19,988 bases of DNA, from NCBI GenBank assembly GCA_037144095.1, contig JBAWXL010000058.1, positions 1 to 19,988 of the forward strand. The letters are read 5' to 3'. The notes beneath the pieces are model-generated. The model was given only the letters and a program-made list of their open reading frames with translations, made no database searches and was not told where the DNA came from. Made by a program: the position numbers and the translations under genes. This DNA is from CAIXTV01 sp037144095. GTDB taxonomy: Bacteria; Bacteroidota; Bacteroidia; Bacteroidales; CAIXTV01. Below, in pieces: positions 7,697-14,963 of this stretch. Positions within the stretch are counted from its first letter, which is position 1; each line of letters opens with the position of its first letter.

Positions 7697-9460
7697 ATGA
7701 AATATTTACTTTCTGATACTTCAAACTACGATAAATTCCCCTTTGTTAATGTAAAAGGATTTGATAAAGAATGTTGGAATGGATGGGCTGATATTGTGCG
7801 TCAAATTAAACATCATTGTCATCAACTTCATAAAGATAAGATTGTTATCGCTGCCGAATGTTATTGTGGGATTTTAGATTGTGTGGCTGAAGAATTATGT
7901 AATGAATTAAAACCTATGCGTTTTTTTAATTCTTTGGATGCTTTTAAATCGGCAGAAGAAATTGCCGAAATGGTGTTCGATGACGTTACCGATGATGAAC
8001 TGTTTGGTTTTTTAACCCGATTAACGATAGAAGATTTTTTTGATAGAAACAAATTAGCAAGCTTACAAACAGAAATTCAACATATTTCAAAAGGCATCGT
8101 TTTGCTGTATGGCACTGGGGCTTCTTTGCTTGCAGATGCCGACATTATGCTCTATTTTGATATGCCGCGCTGGGAAGCTCAGTTACGGTTTCGCCGAAAT
8201 GAAACGAGTAATTTGGGTGCCGATAATAAAACGGAAAGGGCTTCACTGCAATATAAAAGGGCTTTTTTTGTTGATTGGCGGGTTTGTGATAGGCATAAGA
8301 AAGCTTTGATGCCAAAGTGGGATTATGTGTTGGACACAACAAATGCCTCAAGCCCAAAGATGATTAGCTCGGAAGCTTTTCGGGAAGGGCTGCGAAATGT
8401 GGTTGGTCGTCCTTTTCGGGTGGTTCCTTTCTTCGATCCGGGACCCTGGGGTGGGCAGTGGATGAAAGAGGTGTGCGATTTGGATAAAGAGGCTGCGAAC
8501 TATGCCTGGTGTTTCGACTGTGTGCCCGAAGAAAACAGTTTATTGTTGAAATATGGTCAGGTTTTATTCGAAACGCCTTCTATCAACCTAGTGTTTTTTC
8601 AACCTAAGGAATTGCTTGGAAATGCAGTGTATGGAAGGTTTGGCGATGAATTCCCAATTCGTTTCGATTTTCTCGATACGATGGAAGGGGGAAACCTGAG
8701 TTTGCAGGTGCATCCGCTAACGGAGTATATTCAGCAAAAGTTTGGTTTTCATTATACTCAGGACGAGAGTTATTATTTGTTAGATGCCAAGGAGGATGCT
8801 TGTGTGTATTTGGGTTTGAAAGACAACATTGAGCCTGCGGAAATGATGGCCGCGCTGAAGACTTCTGTGGCAAGCAATGTTTTTGATGCCGAAAAATATG
8901 TTGAAAAGTGGAAGGTGAAAAAGCACGACCATTTGCTGATCCCGGCCGGAACGGTACATTGCTCGGGGGCTAATGCGATGGTGTTGGAAATTAGCGCTAC
9001 GCCTTATATCTTTACTTTTAAGCTTTGGGATTGGAATCGTTTGGGATTGGACGGCCGTCCGCGCCCTATCAATATTGCGCATGGCGAAAAGGTGATTGAG
9101 TGGGACAGAACTGCCTGTTGGACAAAGGATAATTTAGTAAACCGAATTACGCAAATTGCCGAAGGGGATGGTTGGAGAGAAGAAAAAACGGGTTTGCATG
9201 AATTGGAGTTTATCGAAACCCGCCGCCATTGGTTCTCGAAGAAGGTGATGCATCATACCAATGGAGGGGTGAATGTGTTAAATGTGGTGGAAGGCGAGGA
9301 AGTGCTGGTGGAAAGCGAAAGCAATGCCTTCGAGGCTTTTGTGCTGCATTATGCCGAAACTTTTATTGTGCCGGCTGCAGTTGGGCAATATAGTATTCGA
9401 CCTTATGGGAAAAGCGAAGGAAAACTCTGCGGGACGATTAAGGCGGTTGTTAGGGGATAG
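7697..9460 (+). CDS. manA: Class I mannose-6-phosphate isomerase with N-terminal degenerate kinase-like domain
   Basis: The enzyme interconverts mannose-6-phosphate and fructose-6-phosphate in the cytoplasm. I start it at the ATG at 7697, giving 587 residues. The longer TTG start at 7676 lies inside the promoter. The C-terminal part (about 240-587) has the class I isomerase hallmarks: GPWGG (249-253), zinc ligands Gln337 and His339 in LSLQVHP, Glu357 in QDESYY, and His421 in AGTVHCSG. The N-terminal 230 residues resemble a P-loop nucleoside/uridine-kinase fold: a hydrophobic strand running into ECYCGILD (about 49-61) where a Walker A would be, and an ADIMLYFDMPRWEAQLRFRR segment (148-167). 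The GxxGxGK(S/T) residues are absent, so it is probably not an active kinase. The protein is about 200 residues longer than stand-alone class I enzymes. The stop is TAG. Confidence 0.87.
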   Translation: MKYLLSDTSNYDKFPFVNVKGFDKECWNGWADIVRQIKHHCHQLHKDKIVIAAECYCGILDCVAEELCNELKPMRFFNSLDAFKSAEEIAEMVFDDVTDDELFGFLTRLTIEDFFDRNKLASLQTEIQHISKGIVLLYGTGASLLADADIMLYFDMPRWEAQLRFRRNETSNLGADNKTERASLQYKRAFFVDWRVCDRHKKALMPKWDYVLDTTNASSPKMISSEAFREGLRNVVGRPFRVVPFFDPGPWGGQWMKEVCDLDKEAANYAWCFDCVPEENSLLLKYGQVLFETPSINLVFFQPKELLGNAVYGRFGDEFPIRFDFLDTMEGGNLSLQVHPLTEYIQQKFGFHYTQDESYYLLDAKEDACVYLGLKDNIEPAEMMAALKTSVASNVFDAEKYVEKWKVKKHDHLLIPAGTVHCSGANAMVLEISATPYIFTFKLWDWNRLGLDGRPRPINIAHGEKVIEWDRTACWTKDNLVNRITQIAEGDGWREEKTGLHELEFIETRRHWFSKKVMHHTNGGVNVLNVVEGEEVLVESESNAFEAFVLHYAETFIVPAAVGQYSIRPYGKSEGKLCGTIKAVVRG

Positions 9461-9500
9461 GCTAATAGACTTTTAGCTGTTTAGACATTTAGGCTTTTAG
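9460..9500. repeat. 41-bp direct repeat, copy 1
   Basis: This copy begins on the last base of the isomerase stop codon and recurs at 9621-9661 with one mismatch (gac versus ggc near the tenth base). Internally it is built from short TTTAG-type motifs. The two copies flank the terminator at 9558-9590. Confidence 0.9.
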
Positions 9501-9505
9501 TAAAA

Positions 9506-9528
9506 AGACCCAAGTCCCAAATTTCAAG
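9506..9528. repeat. Dispersed 23-bp motif, copy 1
   Basis: The stretch starts agacccaagtc and ends aaatttcaag. It recurs at 13968-13990 with 21 of 23 bases identical. Both copies lie shortly after a plus-strand stop codon (46 bp and 10 bp). Confidence 0.7.
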
Positions 9529-9557
9529 CCCCAAGCCCCAAGTGGGGGAATCCAAAC

Positions 9558-9590
9558 CTAGCAGGTTTTCAAAACCGGTTAGTTTTTTTT
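9558..9590 (+). terminator. Rho-independent terminator after the isomerase gene
   Basis: A 12-position stem runs from 9558-9569 to 9571-9582, with one G-T wobble and one mismatch; the innermost bases open to form the loop. It is followed directly by eight T residues (9583-9590). It lies about 100 nt past the isomerase stop codon in the correct orientation. Confidence 0.75.
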
Positions 9591-9620
9591 AAAAAGGCTG
9601 AAGGAAATTAGGCTGAAGCA

Positions 9621-9661
9621 GGCTAATAGGCTTTTAGCTGTTTAGACATTTAGGCTTTTAG
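9621..9661. repeat. 41-bp direct repeat, copy 2
   Basis: This is the partner of the copy at 9460-9500, offset by 161 bp. Similarity continues weakly for about 8 more bases (aaaaag...cc) past both copies. It probably arose by local duplication or replication slippage in non-coding DNA. Confidence 0.9.
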
Positions 9662-9730
9662 GAAAAAGCCAAAACTTCAAATTCAAAGAAGTTCATCTCT
9701 TTACATCGATTGGTAGTGTGATTTTTTAAC

Positions 9731-9961
9731 TTTTACAAGCGACTCGAAGACCTTTACAAATGACTCGAAGACCTTTACAAGCGGCTTGAAGACCTTTACA
9801 AGCGACTTGAAGACCTTTACAAGCGGCTTGAAGACCTTTACAAATGACTTGAAGACCTTTACAAATGGCTTGAAGACATCAACAAATGACTTGAAGACCT
9901 TTACAAATGACTTGAAGACATCAACAAATGACTTGAAGACCTTTACAAGTGACTTGAAAAA
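9731..9961. repeat. Eleven 21-bp tandem repeats (heptad-encoding)
   Basis: Units of 21 bp with consensus ctttacaaRYGRCTTGAAGAC run without spacers at 9731, 9752, 9773, 9794, 9815, 9836, 9857, 9878, 9899, 9920 and 9941. Variation is concentrated at a coupled GC/AT dinucleotide and one A/G site. Units 8-9 and 10-11 look like a 42-bp duplication, since units 8 and 10 both begin atcaac. Three frames matter. Plus frame KTFTSDL is open throughout. Minus frame VFK(S/P)(F/L)VK is also open throughout, between stops near 9703 and 9979. Plus frame LYKRLED is broken by TGA in units 2, 6 and 8-11. Neither open frame has an ATG start, so coding is uncertain. Confidence 0.92.
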
Positions 9962-10093
9962 GTTAAAAATCGACCTTTATTTTTATTCAAATAATTATAT
10001 TATATTGATTAATAAGAATATAATGTTTTCATATTTAAAGTCCTAACGCGAAACAAAGGAAATTGCTATGACTAAAGCCTATTTGTCCCCCAA

Positions 10094-11593
10094 CTATTCA
10101 ATACTTTCCAATAAAGCCTTTTTATCCACTTTACCGTTGCTGTTTAGGGGAAAAGAGCTAATTTGAATGATTTCGGAAGGAAGCATATAAGAGGGGAGTT
10201 TTTCTTTTAATGCCCTGAGAAGGGTTTCGTTTTCTACCGAGCCGGCTTCGATAAAAAGATAAATCAGGGCATTGGACGCAAGGTATTTTACGACGGCTGC
10301 CACCTGATGTTGGGGCACAATTTCGCGGGCATGATGTTCGATTTCGCCCAACTCCACACGATAGCCCTGAATTTTAACCTGATGATCTAATCGTCCGCAA
10401 TACTGGATGTCGCCTTCTGCATCGACGAAGCAAATGTCGCCTGTTCGATAAAAAGTATATTCTTCAGATGCAATTGTTTTATTGAAAAATGCGAGCTTGT
10501 TTTTTTCGGTAGGATTCCAATAGCCACGGGTGAGTTGTGCACCTGCCAGACAGAGTTCGCCTTTTTCGCCCACAGCCACTTCTTGCTGGTTTTCGTCAAC
10601 GATAATCGTTTTCACTTGTTTCATGGGTTTCCCAATGCAAACGGCATCGTTGTATGCCTTTAGGTTAGCTGTGGCTGAACAGGTATAGGTGGTGCAGAAT
10701 ATGGTAGCTTCGGTGGGTCCGTAGACATTTTCGACCAGGGCATTGGGCACACATTGCTGCCACTCCTTCACCAGGGCATCGTTGAGCGCTTCGCCACAAA
10801 AAAGCGAAACCCGCATCCGGGGCAGCCTTACTTCTTCGAAATAGGGACGCAGAAACTGAATGAAAGAAGGAACCATGAGGGCAAAACTGATTTCATATTC
10901 TTCGAGGAGGTTGAAAACCGAAGCAAACTTCATGTTTCCGGAGGGAACCGTAAAGACACATGCCCCAAAGACTAAGGGGGCTAAATAGGACATTACGGAA
11001 AGATCGAAGGTGAGGTCAAACATTTGCAAACATCGGTCGGTGGCATCGAGTGGATAGTTCAATCGGGAAAACCCATCGAAAAAAGCATTGAGGTTTGTTC
11101 GGCTAATGGGAACCCCCTTTGGAATGCCGGTCGTGCCGGAAGTAAAGAGCAGATAAGCAATAGAGTGGTCAGACTGTGCCTCGAGCAAGGAAGATGAATC
11201 GGAAAACGGCAAAGCTGAAGGATGGATAAAATGGAGGTTTTCGCAGTTAATGATGTTGGTGGGCGAAATCTGAGAGCTCACTATCCACGAAATGCCTGAC
11301 TGGCTGACTACTGCATTGTTTCGATCGGTAGGATGCTCAGGATGCAGGGGGACATAGCCTTTGCCCAAAAACAAAATGGCTAGAATGGCTGCATAGGTGT
11401 CGATTGAATCGTAAGCAATCAGCCCAATTAAGTTTTCGTTTGGGGCTTTTTCTTTTATTTGAAGCTGAATGGCTGCCACGCGCTGGTTGAGCTCCTGATA
11501 GCTGTAGAACTTATTTTCAATACAAAATGCATTATGATTAGCATATAAGTTGAAGGATTCCGCAATGCGGAACAATATATCATCATTTTTCAT
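10094..11593 (-). CDS. Free-standing amino-acid adenylation-domain protein (AMP-forming ligase)
   Basis: This 499-residue cytoplasmic enzyme belongs to the ANL superfamily. It activates a carboxylic acid, probably an amino acid, as an adenylate, presumably for transfer to a carrier-protein thiol. Core motifs are in order: A3 LLFTSGTTGIPKG (148-160), a DltA/NRPS-like FDLTFDLSV (192-200), A5 NVYGPTEA (289-296), A7 YRTGD (382-386), A8 GRLDHQVKIQGYRVELGEIE (400-419) and A10 NSNGKVD with Lys488. There is no carrier, condensation or thioesterase domain in the protein or the window. The length equals a stand-alone A domain such as DltA, but the substrate cannot be assigned. It lies 51 bp downstream of the lytic transglycosylase gene on the same strand, so cotranscription is possible. 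A TAATTTTG element sits only 4 bp upstream of the ATG. The stop is TAG. Confidence 0.88.
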   Translation of the reverse strand: MKNDDILFRIAESFNLYANHNAFCIENKFYSYQELNQRVAAIQLQIKEKAPNENLIGLIAYDSIDTYAAILAILFLGKGYVPLHPEHPTDRNNAVVSQSGISWIVSSQISPTNIINCENLHFIHPSALPFSDSSSLLEAQSDHSIAYLLFTSGTTGIPKGVPISRTNLNAFFDGFSRLNYPLDATDRCLQMFDLTFDLSVMSYLAPLVFGACVFTVPSGNMKFASVFNLLEEYEISFALMVPSFIQFLRPYFEEVRLPRMRVSLFCGEALNDALVKEWQQCVPNALVENVYGPTEATIFCTTYTCSATANLKAYNDAVCIGKPMKQVKTIIVDENQQEVAVGEKGELCLAGAQLTRGYWNPTEKNKLAFFNKTIASEEYTFYRTGDICFVDAEGDIQYCGRLDHQVKIQGYRVELGEIEHHAREIVPQHQVAAVVKYLASNALIYLFIEAGSVENETLLRALKEKLPSYMLPSEIIQISSFPLNSNGKVDKKALLESIE

Positions 11594-11597
11594 GCTT

Positions 11598-11605
11598 CAA
11601 AATTA
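11598..11605 (-). promoter_or_regulatory. Possible -7 element abutting the adenylation gene
   Basis: The minus strand reads TAATTTTG, matching TAnnTTTG, and ends 4 nt before the ATG at 11593. A start site at normal distance would fall at or inside the start codon. No -33 TTTG was seen. It may be a chance match in AT-rich DNA. Confidence 0.25.
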
Positions 11606-11644
11606 AAGATAAAAATGAAAAAAGAAATTGCGGAAAAGAAAAGT

Positions 11645-13156
11645 TTAGGATTTTGGTATTTTCAACACCTGTCCGGGGAACAAACCTTTAGCTAACTTTT
11701 GCTTGTTTACTTCCTTGATGGTTTTTTGAGAAACACCCAATTTGCGGGCTATTTCGGAAAGCGAATCACCTGAAACTACTTTATACAAATGAAAGTCTTT
11801 GCTTTCCGACTTAGTGGTGTTGGCTTTGGTGGTTTGAACCGGAGCTTTTTCGGTCTTTTCCTGAGCATCAGCTGTTTTAGTGTCATCATTAGTTGTCGGA
11901 ACCAGATAAATTACGAGATATTTACCGGGGATAACGGCATTTTTACGGATTTTGTTCCATCGTTTAAGATCATCGACACTCACATTGTATTTGGTAGAGA
12001 TTTTAAAAAGATTATCCCCTTTTTTCACTTTATAGCTAAGCTTGATGGCTCCTTCGGGCGTTTTAGCTTTGTTCAGAGCTGCCATCGGGAAATTCTTCAC
12101 CGGAGGGAAATACGCATCTTTTTTATAATTGAAAATGGAATCTTCCAATTGAATAAAAGTGGTAGATACTGTTGAAGGCAGGCGTAAAGGATAACCGGCG
12201 GTGCTGGCAGGAATTACGTCGTTTTTATATTGAGGATTCAATTCTTTCAACTGTTCGATAGGCAAGGACATCACATCGGCTACCTGCTGAAGGTTGAGGC
12301 TTTTGTAAACAAGAATGGTGTCGGTGAAATGCGGCATTTCGATTTGGCGGGGATATATTTTATGCGCCGAATAATAATTCATGGTGTATACGGCAGAAAT
12401 AAATGCCGGAACATATCCTCGTGTTTCTTTTGGCAAATAGGAATATATTTCCCAAAAACTTGTTTTTCCACCCGAACGTTTAATGGCTTTATTCACGTTT
12501 CCCGGTCCGCAATTGTAGGCAGCTAGCACCAATTGCCAATCGTTATAAATGGTATAAAGGTCTCTTAAATAGCGGGCGGCTAGGTAGGAAGATTTAATGG
12601 GGTCGCGGCGGTCGTCGACAAATGAATTCATTTCCACATTGTATAATTTGGCGGTATTATACATAAACTGCCATAATCCGGTTGCCTTACATCGCGAAAC
12701 GGCTCTTGGATTTAGTGCCGATTCGATAATGGCAAGATATTTTAATTCGTGAGGCAGGTTGTATTCGTCTAATGCCTTTTCGAAAATGGGGAAATAATAG
12801 GAGGATAATCCAACCAAAACGCTAACCAATTTACGTTTTTTAATAGTGTACATATCAATGAATGAACGAACTTCATGGTTGAAAGGTAACTCTATTGAAG
12901 AGGCGAGAGAAGAAAGTCGTTTTTCGATTACTGAATCGGCGAAAACAGGGACATAATAGTCGGTGCTGTCGAAATCGTAGAAGTCGGCATGCGCTTTAAG
13001 AGATTGTTTTACATACCAATTGTTGAGTAAATTGTCCAAATCGCCGGAAATCAACACGCAAGCTTCGTCGCAACTTGCTTTGGACGAGTCTGCTTGCGAA
13101 AACAACAAGGGGCTCCATAGGGTTAATATGACGAATATTATTGCTAACTTTTTCAA
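11645..13156 (-). CDS. MltD-like lytic transglycosylase with LysM domains
   Basis: This 503-residue exported murein hydrolase should cleave the glycan strand of peptidoglycan to 1,6-anhydro-muropeptides in the periplasm. Residues 1-21 form a signal peptide ending near FSQA. The SLT (goose lysozyme-like) domain spans about 120-230, with catalytic Glu145 in LAIIESALNP, then GLWQFM (160-165) and AAYNCGPGNV (212-221). Two clear LysM glycan-binding modules follow at 374-417 (YKVKKGDNLFKI) and 457-500 (YKVVSGDSLSEI). A degenerate third one is at about 281-326. A Lys/Thr-rich linker (about 420-452) separates the two good modules. The domain order matches MltD. The region upstream (13157-13385) has no exact TAnnTTTG for this gene. 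The stop is TAA. Confidence 0.92.
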   Translation of the reverse strand: MKKLAIIFVILTLWSPLLFSQADSSKASCDEACVLISGDLDNLLNNWYVKQSLKAHADFYDFDSTDYYVPVFADSVIEKRLSSLASSIELPFNHEVRSFIDMYTIKKRKLVSVLVGLSSYYFPIFEKALDEYNLPHELKYLAIIESALNPRAVSRCKATGLWQFMYNTAKLYNVEMNSFVDDRRDPIKSSYLAARYLRDLYTIYNDWQLVLAAYNCGPGNVNKAIKRSGGKTSFWEIYSYLPKETRGYVPAFISAVYTMNYYSAHKIYPRQIEMPHFTDTILVYKSLNLQQVADVMSLPIEQLKELNPQYKNDVIPASTAGYPLRLPSTVSTTFIQLEDSIFNYKKDAYFPPVKNFPMAALNKAKTPEGAIKLSYKVKKGDNLFKISTKYNVSVDDLKRWNKIRKNAVIPGKYLVIYLVPTTNDDTKTADAQEKTEKAPVQTTKANTTKSESKDFHLYKVVSGDSLSEIARKLGVSQKTIKEVNKQKLAKGLFPGQVLKIPKS

Positions 13157-13385
13157 TTTTTTGATTTAAATGAATAGGACAAATTAAGCTAAAATCTTTT
13201 ACAATTACAAAAATCGATACTTTTTTCTTTCAACTAAATGGATTTAATAAGTCTGAAATCTCACATATCTCAATAATAGCGTGAGTTAGGCGAGGTTGTT
13301 AATGTTTGTTAACAAAATAAAGCCCACAAAGTATATTACTTACAAAAGCAATACGTTACTATTATAAAGAGTGATTTTTCTCAAC
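13157..13385. other. Divergent intergenic region with a 12-bp palindrome
   Basis: This 229-bp region separates the transglycosylase (leftward) from the CAP protein (rightward). It contains a perfect palindrome TTTGTTAACAAA at 13305-13316, about 70 bp before the CAP start, which could be an operator or chance. No exact TAnnTTTG was found for either gene. A near match with one extra base lies overlapping the palindrome on the plus strand. Confidence 0.4.
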
Positions 13386-13958
13386 ATGAAACGAAAATTT
13401 ATCCTATTTATTATATGTGCCTGTAATTTAACTATCCATGCACAAACGACCTGCTTGTCTGCCTATGAAGCAAGTCTTTTAAAGCAAATTAATGAGCTGC
13501 GATTGTCGAAGAAATTGCCTGCTGTTGCGCTTTCAAAAAGCCTGACCATAGTGGCGCAAACGCATGTTAACGACCTCTCTGTGAATAATCCGGTTACTAA
13601 AAGGTGTAATCTGCATTCATGGTCGAATAAAGGGAGATGGACTTCTTGTTGTTATACCGAAGATCACAAAAAAGCGGAGTGTATGTGGAATAAACCCCGT
13701 GAACTGACAAATTATAAAGGAAATGGATATGAAATTGCTTTTTCGACAACCAATAGCAGTTTATCTCCTGTTGATTTCGCAAAGGAAGCCGTTGAAAGTT
13801 GGATAAACAGTCCCGGGCATATCAGTGTTATTTTGAATAAAGGAATTTGGAAAGACATTAAATGGAACGCCATCGGAATTGGCGTTGCAAATGGTTATGC
13901 GGTGGTTTGGTTTGGCGAAAAGGAGGATGAGGAGGCGAAGCCTTTGGAGTGTAAATAA
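13386..13958 (+). CDS. Secreted CAP (SCP/PR-1) domain protein
   Basis: I chose the ATG at 13386 (190 residues) over an in-frame GTG at 13371, because the ATG start gives a normal signal peptide (MKRK, hydrophobic core, cut near IHA-Q at 19-20). The mature part is a CAP/SCP domain: a helix with INELR (35-39), His60 in AQTHVNDL, His77 in LHSW, Glu116 in GYEIAF, and SWINSPGHISVIL (138-150) with His145, followed by a GIGVANGYAVVWFGE strand. The His/Glu set matches the CAP cavity. Six further Cys between 23 and 99, plus one at 189, could form disulfides in the periplasm or outside the cell. CAP proteins vary in function, so none is assigned. The gene stands alone, with aroQ following on the same strand after a 126-bp gap. 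The stop is TAA. Confidence 0.85.
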   Translation: MKRKFILFIICACNLTIHAQTTCLSAYEASLLKQINELRLSKKLPAVALSKSLTIVAQTHVNDLSVNNPVTKRCNLHSWSNKGRWTSCCYTEDHKKAECMWNKPRELTNYKGNGYEIAFSTTNSSLSPVDFAKEAVESWINSPGHISVILNKGIWKDIKWNAIGIGVANGYAVVWFGEKEDEEAKPLECK

Positions 13959-13967
13959 AGGAAAATA

Positions 13968-13990
13968 AGACCCAAGTCGTAAATTTCAAG
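13968..13990. repeat. Dispersed 23-bp motif, copy 2
   Basis: This copy matches 9506-9528 at 21 of 23 positions and starts 10 bp past the CAP gene stop codon. A small GGGCT-AGCCC hairpin (13991-14006) follows without a T-run. Confidence 0.7.
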
Positions 13991-14057
13991 GGGCTAAACT
14001 AAGCCCAATAAAACCGGATTATTTTCAAGTTGATTATAAATGAATTTACAAAAACAT

Positions 14058-14065
14058 TACTTTTG
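14058..14065 (+). promoter_or_regulatory. -7 element for aroQ
   Basis: TACTTTTG matches TAnnTTTG. It is 19 bp before the ATG at 14085, so a start site near 14072 would give a leader of about 13 nt. It excludes the in-frame ATG at 14040 as the translation start from this promoter. The nearest TTG upstream is 25 bp away, slightly too far for a good -33. Confidence 0.5.
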
Positions 14066-14084
14066 TCAACATATAATAAACCGT

Positions 14085-14501
14085 ATGAAAATCGCTATCA
14101 TCAATGGTCCCAATCTTAATTTGCTTGGCAACAGAGAAAATCACATCTATGGATCGAATTTTTTTGAGGATTTTTTAATCCTACTTAAGAGCAAATTCCC
14201 CAACATTACTATCGACTATTATCAAAGCAATATCGAAGGCGAAATCATCAACTATATTCAGCAAACGGCCAATGTTTCAGATGGAATCATCCTCAATCCC
14301 GGGGGCTATTCGCACACATCTGTAGCCATTGCCGATGCCATTCGTGCCACCGAAACTCCCATAGTGGAAGTGCATATCAGCAACATTGCCTCCCGCGAAA
14401 TATATCGTCAGGTTTCGCTAACTGCCCAGGCTTGCAAAGGCGTGATCTCAGGCTTTGGCTTAGACTCTTATGTTTTAGCCATCGAAAGTTTTCTCCTATA
14501 G
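14085..14501 (+). CDS. aroQ: 3-dehydroquinate dehydratase, type II
   Basis: The enzyme dehydrates 3-dehydroquinate to 3-dehydroshikimate, the third step of the shikimate pathway to aromatic amino acids. The family is a homododecamer in the cytoplasm. The start at 14085 gives 138 residues beginning MKIAIINGPNLNLLG, which is exactly how the family begins. An in-frame ATG at 14040 would add 15 unrelated residues and lies upstream of the -7 element. Hallmarks are Arg17 and Tyr22 in the lid loop (GNRENHIYG), NPGGYSHTSVAI (71-82, usually GAYTHTS), EVHISN (95-100) and GVISGFG (119-125). It is slightly shorter than average but complete. No other shikimate gene is in the window. The stop is TAG, and the gene is convergent with the SPOR gene 30 bp away. 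Confidence 0.95.
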   Translation: MKIAIINGPNLNLLGNRENHIYGSNFFEDFLILLKSKFPNITIDYYQSNIEGEIINYIQQTANVSDGIILNPGGYSHTSVAIADAIRATETPIVEVHISNIASREIYRQVSLTAQACKGVISGFGLDSYVLAIESFLL

Positions 14502-14531
14502 GCCAATTAAGGATAAGTGATTACCAAATAA

Positions 14532-14963
14532 CTACTCCTGAGGAAATTCAATAATATCCTTAATCACATACGCATTCGGGTACTCAGCAATAATTTCCTT
14601 CAAAAAACCCCTTGCATTCATTCTTGTTCTGAAATTTCCCACTCTCAATTTATAGTTAGGCTCCACAAAAACAATATAGGTTTCTTGATTGGGAAACTTT
14701 GCCAAAAATTTAGTTTTCATGTCGAGTGCAGCCGTTTTCGAATTGGCTCCCGATTCAGAAAACAATTGAATGCGAAAACCCTGAATGTATTTCTTTGTAT
14801 TGTTTATTTCGAGATGTTTATCGAGCAAAACCTGCACTCTCTCATCAGCCACAATCTCAATTTTAGCTGTTCCCGCTTGGCAATAAACAGCCTGAGATGC
14901 AATGAAAGCAATATATGATAGTATTAACCGAAGTATGTTACTTGTGTTTTTCATAAAATTCAT
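14532..14963 (-). CDS. Small exported SPOR-domain protein
   Basis: This 143-residue protein has a hydrophobic N-terminal signal (to about CQAG, 28-31) and a single SPOR domain at about 58-138 (IQGFRIQLFSESG, then YKLRVGNFRTRMNARGFLKEI). SPOR domains bind denuded peptidoglycan glycan strands, often at division sites, so a periplasmic envelope role is likely. The start is uncertain: ATG at 14963 or at 14954, three codons later. Either start overlaps the end of the universal stress gene (stop at 14938), which suggests translational coupling and cotranscription from the promoter at 15817-15824. The stop is TAG. Confidence 0.85.
   Translation of the reverse strand: MNFMKNTSNILRLILSYIAFIASQAVYCQAGTAKIEIVADERVQVLLDKHLEINNTKKYIQGFRIQLFSESGANSKTAALDMKTKFLAKFPNQETYIVFVEPNYKLRVGNFRTRMNARGFLKEIIAEYPNAYVIKDIIEFPQE

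Larger units (their letters stand above)
9461..10093. other. Repeat-rich intergenic spacer
   Basis: This is 633 bp between the isomerase and the adenylation-domain gene, with no confident gene. It holds the paired 41-bp repeats, a C/A-rich stretch (9506-9548) with a dispersed 23-bp motif and a CCCC-AAGT-GGGG palindrome near 9531-9548, a rho-independent terminator (9558-9590), and the 21-bp tandem array (9731-9961). An open plus-strand frame of about 110 codons (9717-10046) crosses the array but has no ATG. It depends on TTG starts inside the array and I do not call it a gene. Confidence 0.7.

Noticed and set aside
9719..9961. TGA read as tryptophan in the LYKRLED frame of the array
   Set aside because: Reassigned TGA would be expected inside other genes, but all conserved genes here are complete under the standard code and use TGG for Trp.
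9731..9961. CRISPR array
   Set aside because: Units are contiguous with no unique spacers, and no cas gene is present.
9717..10046. Plus-strand frame through the 21-bp array as a protein-coding gene
   Set aside because: There is no ATG or GTG start, openness follows from the period being divisible by three, and the opposite strand is equally open. It is kept as a repeat and as a finding only.
13991..14006. GGGCT-AGCCC hairpin as a terminator for the CAP gene
   Set aside because: The stem is only 5 bp and no T-run follows.
14040..14084. Upstream ATG at 14040 as the aroQ start
   Set aside because: The extra 15 residues match nothing in the family, and the -7 element lies downstream of this ATG.
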